Assembly: GCA_008501655.1 (NCBI GenBank)
Contig: QQUK01000187.1
Location: 1 to 14,528, forward strand
Length of the DNA stretch: 14,528 nt
Direction of reading: 5' to 3'
Origin: Calditrichota bacterium
GTDB taxonomy: Bacteria; Zixibacteria; MSB-5A5; GN15; FEB-12
The position numbers and the translations under genes were made by a program. Shown one piece after another: positions 5,879 through 13,232 of this stretch; within the stretch, counting starts at the first letter, position 1; each line of letters opens with the position of its first letter. The notes beneath the pieces are model-generated. The model worked only from the letters and a program-made list of their open reading frames with translations, ran no database searches and was not told where the DNA came from.

Positions 5879-8839
5879 ATGACTTAATAGGTTTGATAAC
5901 TCTTTAATCTCTTTGATTAAAAAGAGAATCTCTTTTTTCTGCTGAAACAACTGTCGAACCGAATCATCACTGATTTGTGATGCAATATTTTTTGCCGTAT
6001 CAAGTGCCGAACGATATAAAGCATAACAAGCTTCAAGTTCGTTTTTGTTCTTTCTTATCTTACCTTCAGTTATCTCAGAGCGAAGAAACTCAAATACCAA
6101 ATTACTCGACTTTGCTGTCTTTTTTGATATAGTAATGTATGCAAGTGCTTTTTCAATGTCATCATTTTTAAGATAATACTCACTCATTGTGTTAAAAATT
6201 GCCGGGCATTCTATATCATTTTTGATAAGTTCTGATTTCTCTTCAAGTTTTTTAACAAGTTGTGAAGCTTTTTCATCAAGAGAATGATGCAGACAAAAAT
6301 GTAAGTGGTTATGCATATTCAGATAATTTTCACGATTTAGTTTTAACTCATCAATAAGCTTGGCATTTTCGATAATAATCTCATCACTATCAGCAAAATA
6401 TGAATCAAGTAATTTCGTCTTGACGAGCACGGTTTTATCTTGAAGGATTTCTGTTAACTCATATAAGGTTTTAATATATTCATTTGCCTGAGTATGATTA
6501 TTGAGTTGAGTCGCAAGTTGAGTTTTTTCAAGAAAATATATAGATTTTAAATATATGTCATCCTGGTGTTCTATTATTCGATCGATCTCATTAAATGCTG
6601 CATCAGCCTCCCGAAGCCTGCCCATCTTGATAAATACAGAAGTTAAAAAAACTTTAAATATACCGATTTGTAATTCGTCGCCAAGTTCAGTTGAGATTCT
6701 GATACCTTCTTTTAAATATCTAATTGAATCATTTAAACGGTTTGTAATGAATGTCATTGTTGTTAAATTTTCCAGATTTATCAAAACTTCTTTTTGGGCA
6801 CCGATCTCTTGGTTGTATTTTAATGATTCAAGGGTGTATTCCACAGATTTATCATATTCGCTTAATACAAGATAACAATACCCGACATTGTTTAAGGTTC
6901 TGGCTAATTCAGATTTGATGCCGATCTCTTTTTGGATTTTAATGCATATATTAAAAATCTTGATCGCCCGGGAGAACCTGCCTTTGATAGTATGAATGAT
7001 AGCTATATTGTTCAAGGTCGAGGCTGTTTCTTTTTGAGCATTTAGTTTTCGCTGTATTCGAAGAGCTTTCCGATAGTACGAAGTAGAATTTTCATAATCA
7101 TTATCTATCCAATAGTTTGTACCTAAATTATTATACGTGTGTGAAATTTCAAGTTCATCCCCGAGTTCCTGATAGATTTCAAGTGCCCTTTTCAAAGCCG
7201 TAATACCCTTTTTAGGGGATTGTTTTAATTTATATAAATCACCTAAGTTTTTATATGTTTCTGCAAGAAGCTTATCATTTTTGTGATCCTCAAACAGTTT
7301 GATTAACAACGTGTATGTTTTTTCTGATTTTTCAGTTTCTCCAATATCCTTGAAGATATCAGCTTTGACTTTTATGAGGGAACGCACCATAAACAGATTG
7401 GATGTAAACTCCGCCAGTTCAATTACTTTTTGAAGTAATCGAAGTGCTTCAGATGCTTTGTTTTCATTTCTCAATTCTGCTGCCGCTTGATAAGCGCAAT
7501 CCTCGGCTTGTTTGATATCCCCGGCTTTTACATATAATTCAGCAGCAGTTCGATAATTTGCCATCTCTTTGATAATTGGTGCATACTTTCGGGCTGTTCT
7601 TTTGATTGTCTGAGTATGTAAGAGATAGGGAAGAATTTCATTCAAAATCAGATTTTTTGAAAAAGAGAGATTTAGTCTCTCAGATAATTCAGTATCATTA
7701 ATAATAGAACTGGTTAGTATTTCTTTCTTTTCTTTTTGTGGAAGAATAATGTAATTTGAAATTTCCTGATGAATTATTTTCTTCGGAGTGTACGGATGGT
7801 TTACAAATACAAAAGATCCATCTTTGTATCGTATATTATTTCTGGTAAAATTCATTGACAGAAACAACCGTATCTTTTCAAAAGTATCATATTTTGCTTG
7901 TATCTCGTTTTGTATATTTTCCTCGCTACTCAAAAAATCGAAAGTTTTGTCAGGATTCTCTTTCTGGACAAAATACTTGGGATGCATCGCTTTTTTATAA
8001 GGAAATGATGCTCCGCATTTTGCTAATCGGGAACAAACTTCCCAGGCTGACTTAGGTCGTTTCGCTTCATTTTTGGAAAGTAATGATTCTACTAAAGAAA
8101 CAATTTCATCAGATAAGTCAGGTCTAAATTCTGTAAGATTTTTCGGCTTCTCTTCTTTTATTTTACTGTTAATGAGTACCGGGTCGGTATCTTCATTGAT
8201 AAAAGGATGTTCTCCGGTTAAAACCTGATAAGCAATAACACCTAATGCAAACAAATCAGATTTGGTTGTTACATTATTGGTATCAATTATTTCAGGTGCC
8301 ATATACCCGATAGTGCCTACACCGACTCGATTAGTGCCATCTTCATTTAGATTTTTACCTAACGAAAAGTCAAAAAACTTGGTGTAAAACAACTTTTCTG
8401 TATTACAGATATTTATATCAACGGGAAGAAATATATTTTCAGGTTTTAAATCAGCGTGGATAATCTTATGAGTATGTATATACTCTAAATTTACCGCTAT
8501 TGAAGAAATAATATTCAGTGCACTTGTCAGGTTTTCAATTTTACCGACTTCATCAAGAACCTGACCTTCACAATAATCCAATAGGACATAATCTGAGTGA
8601 TTTGTATCAATTTCATGTATTTTAACAATGCCGGGATAATATAAATGATGTATGAGTTCATATTCTCGCTTCGCAAGCATGCTGAAATCTATATCTGTAT
8701 TTTCGACAGAATCAGATTTCAGTTTTAAAGCATAGAGCTTTCCGGTGGATTTATCCTGAACTTTATATACAACTGCAGTACCGCCGACCCCTAGCTTGTC
8801 AAGCAGGTTATATTTTGCCTCGAGGGTTGTCGGCAGCAT
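5858..8839 (-). CDS. Ser/Thr protein kinase with C-terminal tetratricopeptide repeats
   Basis: This predicted cytoplasmic protein of 993 residues begins with a PknB-like kinase domain (about 8-275). It has a glycine loop LGVGGTAVVYKV (16-27), lysine K39, catalytic loop HADLKPEN (128-135, D130), metal-binding D157 in DFS, GTIGYMAPE (175-183) and DLFALGVIAYQVLTGEHPF. The essential lysine and both aspartates are present, so it should be active. The loop is HAD rather than HRD, and DFG is DFS. Residues about 430-950 are helical repeats with a period near 40 residues, for example TYNNLGTNYWIDNDYENSTSYYRKAL, typical of MalT-like TPR arrays used for protein binding. No membrane segment is seen. The ATG lies only seven bases after the stop of the histidine kinase gene and has no clear ribosome-binding site, so translation is probably coupled. 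The last codons and the stop lie in the terminator hairpin of the convergent peptide gene. Confidence 0.92.
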   Translation of the reverse strand: MLPTTLEAKYNLLDKLGVGGTAVVYKVQDKSTGKLYALKLKSDSVENTDIDFSMLAKREYELIHHLYYPGIVKIHEIDTNHSDYVLLDYCEGQVLDEVGKIENLTSALNIISSIAVNLEYIHTHKIIHADLKPENIFLPVDINICNTEKLFYTKFFDFSLGKNLNEDGTNRVGVGTIGYMAPEIIDTNNVTTKSDLFALGVIAYQVLTGEHPFINEDTDPVLINSKIKEEKPKNLTEFRPDLSDEIVSLVESLLSKNEAKRPKSAWEVCSRLAKCGASFPYKKAMHPKYFVQKENPDKTFDFLSSEENIQNEIQAKYDTFEKIRLFLSMNFTRNNIRYKDGSFVFVNHPYTPKKIIHQEISNYIILPQKEKKEILTSSIINDTELSERLNLSFSKNLILNEILPYLLHTQTIKRTARKYAPIIKEMANYRTAAELYVKAGDIKQAEDCAYQAAAELRNENKASEALRLLQKVIELAEFTSNLFMVRSLIKVKADIFKDIGETEKSEKTYTLLIKLFEDHKNDKLLAETYKNLGDLYKLKQSPKKGITALKRALEIYQELGDELEISHTYNNLGTNYWIDNDYENSTSYYRKALRIQRKLNAQKETASTLNNIAIIHTIKGRFSRAIKIFNICIKIQKEIGIKSELARTLNNVGYCYLVLSEYDKSVEYTLESLKYNQEIGAQKEVLINLENLTTMTFITNRLNDSIRYLKEGIRISTELGDELQIGIFKVFLTSVFIKMGRLREADAAFNEIDRIIEHQDDIYLKSIYFLEKTQLATQLNNHTQANEYIKTLYELTEILQDKTVLVKTKLLDSYFADSDEIIIENAKLIDELKLNRENYLNMHNHLHFCLHHSLDEKASQLVKKLEEKSELIKNDIECPAIFNTMSEYYLKNDDIEKALAYITISKKTAKSSNLVFEFLRSEITEGKIRKNKNELEACYALYRSALDTAKNIASQISDDSVRQLFQQKKEILFLIKEIKELSNLLSHKKEQVN

Positions 8840-8846
8840 AAGGAAC

Positions 8847-10598
8847 TCATTCTTCAGTCGGTCTGGATTTTGGGAGTATTAAAGTAAACTCAGTACCTTC
8901 ACCATAGGTTGAATCGACTTCCATCTCACCATTGTGTTGCTCGATGATTTTCTTGCAATTAGCGAGCCCCAATCCATGACCACTTTTTTTGGTTGTAAAA
9001 TGCTTCGTAAACAGTTTTGAAAGTGTTTCCTGTGACATTCCGATTCCGTTATCAGCAATAGTTACTATGACATTACTGTTCTGGGAATCATATGATGCAA
9101 ACATTGAAATCTCACGGGGCAGATCAGGATTATCTTCTTTGACTACCCGATCTTCAATAGCATCAGCAGCATTATTCAGGAGATTCATCAGGACCTGCTG
9201 AATAAGCCCGACATCCATTTCAATATTCGGAATATCAGCTTTCAGATCAATAGTGAACTGCGTCTGTTTAAACCTTGGCTGGATACGGAGGGAGAAGAGT
9301 AAGTCTTCTATTAAATGTTTTATATCATAACTGATAAACTCAGTTTCCGGTTTGGAGAAGTCCATCAGAGAATCGACGAATCGTTTGATTTTAAAAATAT
9401 TATCAACAATTGATTTTGCATTATGCTGAATCTTATCGAGCTTCCCTTTATCAACATTGATTGCTAAAAGTTCAGCATTATTAGAGGCAATTGCCAGGTA
9501 GTTGTTTAATTCATGAGCAATCGATGCTGCCATTTCACCTTTTGCTACCAGCTTTTCGGATAAAATGACATATTTTTCCATCAATACTTTGTCTGTAATA
9601 TCTTCAACGGTCATAATAAGACCATCTGAACCGGACGTTAACAGTTCAAGCGGTGATATCTTTATTGAAAGCACTTTTTCAACATAACCGGTATTATGGA
9701 AATAGCGGTCATTAGAAAACTCTTCTTTGGACATTAAAGTAGAATTAATCATATACCGCCAGCGGGCACGTTCTTTTTCCGGAAGGAGGTCAATGAAATT
9801 AGTCGGTTTACCGTCAATCTCAGCAATCGTACTAACGCTGTCCCTGTTAATATCAAAAATTTCAAGAGAAACAGAGTTAATAGTCGCAATGTTACATTTC
9901 GGATCGATTACTATTATACCAACCGGAGATTTTGTAATTACAGAGTTGTTGTACCGTTCCAACTTCTTGAGTGATTCATACACTTTGGCATTATCCAAAG
10001 CATTGGAAACCATCTGAGCATATAATTCAAAAAGATATAAATCAGATTTTAAAAACATTTTGGATTCAGATGAATTATCCAGATAAATAACACCAACCAA
10101 TTCATCTTTAATCTTTAAAGGTACACACATGATAGAACGAAGGTGCAATTCAACTACAGATTGTTTGTTTGCGTACCGTTCATCAGAAAGAGCATCTGAG
10201 GTATAGATAGCTTTTCCGGTTGAGACTACCTGCGCTGCTATTGATGATGAGATTTTAACATCTTCATCTGTCATCTCACCTTTTTCCAAATTGTAGGCTG
10301 ATTTGATCTGTAATTTTCTATCGCTATCTAATAGCATAACCAGACCGCGTTCAGCCTGCATCAATTCAATAGCTTTACTCATTACCGACTGGAGGATATC
10401 TTCAAGCACTAATGATGAATTGATAATCAGCGATGCCTCGAGTATGGCACGTAAGTCTTCAGAATGTTTGTTAGCCCCATCATTCGAATTCTCAATCCGC
10501 GGATTTGCCTCAGCTACCTCATCAAGAGTTGCTTCTAAATCAGCAAATACATCGATTGGGAGAGATCCGGTATCATTAAAACCATATTTGTCAGACAT
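8847..10598 (-). CDS. Soluble GAF-PAS sensor histidine kinase
   Basis: This 583-residue protein has a variable N-terminus, a GAF domain (about 60-205; includes RSIMCVPLKIKDELVGVIYLDN), a PAS-like domain (about 215-335; SPVGIIVID...VEDITD) and a histidine kinase core. The phosphorylated histidine is H362 in ASIAHELNNYLA. The ATP-binding domain shows the N box MNLLNNAADAI (471-481), DNGIG (517-521) and the glycine box GHGLGLANCKK (540-550). There is no transmembrane segment, so it senses a cytoplasmic ligand or redox state. The HELNNYLA variant resembles NtrB/AtoS-type kinases, which often pair with separate regulators, but no response regulator is encoded in the window. It is the first gene of a tight operon with the Ser/Thr kinase-TPR protein. 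The ATG at 10598 is preceded by only a weak AAAGAA. Confidence 0.93.
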   Translation of the reverse strand: MSDKYGFNDTGSLPIDVFADLEATLDEVAEANPRIENSNDGANKHSEDLRAILEASLIINSSLVLEDILQSVMSKAIELMQAERGLVMLLDSDRKLQIKSAYNLEKGEMTDEDVKISSSIAAQVVSTGKAIYTSDALSDERYANKQSVVELHLRSIMCVPLKIKDELVGVIYLDNSSESKMFLKSDLYLFELYAQMVSNALDNAKVYESLKKLERYNNSVITKSPVGIIVIDPKCNIATINSVSLEIFDINRDSVSTIAEIDGKPTNFIDLLPEKERARWRYMINSTLMSKEEFSNDRYFHNTGYVEKVLSIKISPLELLTSGSDGLIMTVEDITDKVLMEKYVILSEKLVAKGEMAASIAHELNNYLAIASNNAELLAINVDKGKLDKIQHNAKSIVDNIFKIKRFVDSLMDFSKPETEFISYDIKHLIEDLLFSLRIQPRFKQTQFTIDLKADIPNIEMDVGLIQQVLMNLLNNAADAIEDRVVKEDNPDLPREISMFASYDSQNSNVIVTIADNGIGMSQETLSKLFTKHFTTKKSGHGLGLANCKKIIEQHNGEMEVDSTYGEGTEFTLILPKSRPTEE

Positions 10599-10721
10599 AG
10601 GCGTTCTTTATTTTCAGTTTATAAGCTATACCTTCTACTTCGTTATTTGTTACCTATTGTATCGGTAATAATCTCTAATTATTTACCGCTCAAGCAGTTT
10701 TAGCTTGGTTCAGGAATTATT

Positions 10722-10730
10722 ATTATAGCA
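10722..10730 (-). promoter_or_regulatory. Possible extended -10 promoter of the histidine kinase operon
   Basis: On the minus strand TGCTATAAT (10730-10722) contains a perfect TATAAT box with the TGn extension. The -35 position is poor (near TGATTA), as is common for extended -10 promoters. The predicted start near 10715 gives a leader of about 117 bases. Direct repeats overlap it. Confidence 0.4.
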
Positions 10731-10760
10731 GTTATATGGAATACTAATCAGCAGTTATAT
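10727..10760 (-). repeat. Two exact 11-bp direct repeats upstream of the histidine kinase gene, possible operator
   Basis: AGCAGTTATAT occurs at 10727-10737 and again at 10750-10760 (plus-strand reading), exactly 23 bp apart, close to two helical turns. The first copy touches the predicted -10 box, and the second covers the place where a -35 box would be. A degenerate third copy, AGCAGTTTTAG, lies at 10693-10703. The 258-base gap 10599-10856 holds nothing else that I can call. Confidence 0.4.
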
Positions 10761-10856
10761 CGGCTTATCTTATTAAATAACAATGATATATATCGTTTAT
10801 CAGGGTGTGATATGAAGATGTGAAGCAAAAGATTGATTGGAGAAAATGAGTAAAAC

Positions 10857-12584
10857 TTAGAAATTTCGGTTAAATCTGATGTAAATTCTGGGAGAATTAC
10901 CTTCTGATCTGTCCAGCCGTTTTGCAATCATCAGTTTAAAGTCTTCCTCAAAAAAGAGGCTTAAACCGGCTGATTGTTTAAATTCAATCTCAGAATCAAG
11001 TTTTCTGTCATTGGCAATTTTTCCGGCATCATACATAACCGAAAATCCAAATCCTGAATTTACAAAATGATATCTGAGTTCGGAATTCAATAGAAAATAT
11101 CTGGTTCCGATATATTCCTTCTGAGCGTATCCGTGAATAGTACTCAAACCTCCCAGACCATATCGGGTAAAGTAGGGGAGATACCCATCAGAATTAGCAT
11201 GCTTGAACTTATTAGTAAATGAAAAATTATTATTTAATTTCTGATTATGCAAAACTGAGAGAGAGAATTTTTGATATTCAAAATCAGATCCTAAACCATC
11301 CGAAGCATTCTCATAATAAAATCTTGATTCAGTATACGTATCATAATAAAGTTCAAGGTAATCTTTATTGGAATAAAAAGCCGATAAGTATATCTTCCCA
11401 ATCGATGCAGAGTCAATTTCAGCAATATTGGTAGATCTGAACACATCCTCATATTGTCTGAAGTTGTAACTGAATAGTTTACTCCCTCCAAAAAGTGACC
11501 AGAGATGTCGTTGTGAGGGTAGAAATTTAGAATCATAAAAAGCATATCCGGTTTCAACCTTAAAATTACTATATGGTATCGCTTTAAAGTAAATCTTACC
11601 ACCTTTGGATTCCCGATATTCTTTAAAATCTTCTCTGGCAACCAGGGCAAACAATGTATTTTCAGCAGAACCGACAATTGAGGTATCCTCGGAAACAAGT
11701 TGTTTGTAATATGCAGCACCAAACATCAATGAAATATTACGCTTAATCGTCTCTTCAGCTTTTACAGCAATTCTTCCCCGGTCAGATTCAAGTCCATAAC
11801 CGAGCTTCAACTCAATATTTGGATAAATCGAATCAATATCAAAATGTTCAAATGTGACATACAATCCAAGTCCGTCAACCCGGTCATAAGAAAGAGCAGG
11901 GGCATACGTAATATTTTTTAAATCTCTGAACAGGCGATGTTTTTGACCGCGACCTTTGTTTTTAGAATCATAGATTTCCCCATACATAACCGATTCTTTG
12001 TCAAAGTCGATATCCCCGGTGATTGTAATCGTATTGCCCCGGGTTACAGCTGTAGGTGATAAATCTATTTCGCCAAACAATGAAATAATATCTTTGTTTA
12101 CTTCTCCGGAAACTTTGATTTTTCCTGTGATACTAAATGCTAATCCCCGGCAAAAATCTCCGGCAGCTATCTCAAAATCTTCAAAAAGATGAATCCTATT
12201 TCCTTTTTTAAATCTTTCAAGTCTGCTCCGTGATTCTGTTGTTAAAAATGTGACCGTTATTTCACCATCAATCTCTTCTACACGGGTATCAGTAATATTG
12301 AAAAGATTATATGTGGCATCAGCTATGAATAATGATGAATCCGAAAAAAGAATATTATTCTTAAAATTAACAGTGTTATTAGAAATATCTATATCTTCTG
12401 TGCTGCCGCTTAAGGTAACTGTTTTGTCACCATATCCGGTAAATGAGAAATCATCAGAGCTTCTATTATACTTGATTTGAAAATAATCAATCTGATTTCG
12501 GGAGTATTTATAATCCTTATACTCCTGAGCTAAAGTCACAGCAGAAATCATGATGATTAAATAGAGTGTTATTGCATATTTCAT
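10857..12584 (-). CDS. Outer-membrane Omp85/BamA-superfamily-like beta-barrel with N-terminal beta-repeat region
   Basis: Starting at the first ATG (12584), the protein has 575 residues. An upstream in-frame TTG at 12620 is possible but would place charged residues before the signal peptide. Residues 1-20 (MKYAITLYLIIMISAVTLAQ) are a Sec signal peptide. Residues about 45-205 are regular beta-strands with a bactofilin-like rhythm (SGEVNKDIISLFGEI, GNTITITGDIDF), probably periplasmic. From about 225 (YAPALSYDRVDGLGLYVTF) to the end, alternating strands form a beta-barrel. YGLGGLSTIHGY (475-486) matches the loop-6 motif of Omp85 proteins, usually (V/L)RGY or (V/L)RGF, here with His in place of the conserved Arg. 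The chain ends in Phe, as outer-membrane barrels do. No classical POTRA domains are recognised. It may help insert or secrete surface components, but the substrate is unknown. It follows the Nudix gene by 81 bases. Confidence 0.75.
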   Translation of the reverse strand: MKYAITLYLIIMISAVTLAQEYKDYKYSRNQIDYFQIKYNRSSDDFSFTGYGDKTVTLSGSTEDIDISNNTVNFKNNILFSDSSLFIADATYNLFNITDTRVEEIDGEITVTFLTTESRSRLERFKKGNRIHLFEDFEIAAGDFCRGLAFSITGKIKVSGEVNKDIISLFGEIDLSPTAVTRGNTITITGDIDFDKESVMYGEIYDSKNKGRGQKHRLFRDLKNITYAPALSYDRVDGLGLYVTFEHFDIDSIYPNIELKLGYGLESDRGRIAVKAEETIKRNISLMFGAAYYKQLVSEDTSIVGSAENTLFALVAREDFKEYRESKGGKIYFKAIPYSNFKVETGYAFYDSKFLPSQRHLWSLFGGSKLFSYNFRQYEDVFRSTNIAEIDSASIGKIYLSAFYSNKDYLELYYDTYTESRFYYENASDGLGSDFEYQKFSLSVLHNQKLNNNFSFTNKFKHANSDGYLPYFTRYGLGGLSTIHGYAQKEYIGTRYFLLNSELRYHFVNSGFGFSVMYDAGKIANDRKLDSEIEFKQSAGLSLFFEEDFKLMIAKRLDRSEGNSPRIYIRFNRNF

Positions 12585-12665
12585 ACTTTTGAAACAACAA
12601 AGCTTTCGGTTTAGAATCAAGTTTTATATTTGTTAATTTAAGATTAGTTTCGACTGATAAACAGA

Positions 12666-13232
12666 TTATTTGAGATATCTTTTTTGGTAATCAGCAAGTG
12701 CCTGTATATGAGCGATAAAAGCAATGTTTTCTGGAAGTTCATTAAAGCCGAAATAATCAACCTCAAGGGCGTCGTCCTGTGCCTCCAGTTTTCCGCCAAC
12801 CTCTTTAGCAAGGTACAAAATCAGAACAGCATTATTTCTCGGGTCATCATTACCGGAATATACCTCAAAAAAAGAAAGGAGTTCTACATCGAGTCCCGTT
12901 TCCTCTTTTAGTTCCCGTACTGCTGTCTCTGTTGGATGTTCATTGTACTCCATAAAACCGGCGGGTATACACCAATCTCCGATTCTCGGTGGATGAGCTC
13001 TTTTGACAAGTAAGATTTTCCCCTCTTTAATCACAATCGCGCCGGCTGCCGGAACAGGATTCTGGTAAAAAATAAAATCACAGTTCTCTTCCGGACAATA
13101 CAACCGTTCGATATGGTCAAATATGCCAGTTTTAAGCTTTGTCTGACAATATGGACAATACTGGTATCCTGAAAAATTATTTTTCCGTTTATTTAATTTT
13201 TCAGCATCAAAAGTAGAATGTTTATCGTTCAT
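12666..13232 (-). CDS. Zinc-ribbon Nudix hydrolase (NudC/ADP-ribose pyrophosphatase-like)
   Basis: With the first ATG (13232) the protein has 188 residues; a TTG at 13241 would add three. Four cysteines in a zinc ribbon (C26 and C29 in CPYC, C46 and C51 in CPEENC) precede the Nudix domain. The Nudix box at 92-114 matches GX5EX7REUXEEXGU exactly: G92, E98, R106, E107, E110, E111, G113. Family members hydrolyse nucleoside diphosphates linked to another moiety, for example NADH, ADP-ribose or mutagenic nucleotides, using Mg2+. The exact substrate cannot be read from the sequence. The short length fits the group with a Zn ribbon directly joined to the Nudix domain rather than full-length NudC (about 257 residues). 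The start overlaps the end of the phosphatase gene by 11 bases, so the two are co-transcribed and probably translationally coupled. Confidence 0.92.
   Translation of the reverse strand: MNDKHSTFDAEKLNKRKNNFSGYQYCPYCQTKLKTGIFDHIERLYCPEENCDFIFYQNPVPAAGAIVIKEGKILLVKRAHPPRIGDWCIPAGFMEYNEHPTETAVRELKEETGLDVELLSFFEVYSGNDDPRNNAVLILYLAKEVGGKLEAQDDALEVDYFGFNELPENIAFIAHIQALADYQKRYLK

Noticed and set aside
10775..10800. Palindromic GATATATATC hairpin after the outer-membrane protein gene as a terminator
   Set aside because: The stem is almost all A-T and lacks a following T-run on the minus strand.
11291..11722. Minus-strand frame of 143 codons inside the outer-membrane protein gene
   Set aside because: Same strand, different frame from the barrel protein, with no start signal or protein-family features.
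12584..12620. TTG start giving 12 extra residues on the outer-membrane protein
   Set aside because: The extension would precede a good signal peptide with a charged, Cys-containing segment, and no ribosome-binding site supports it.
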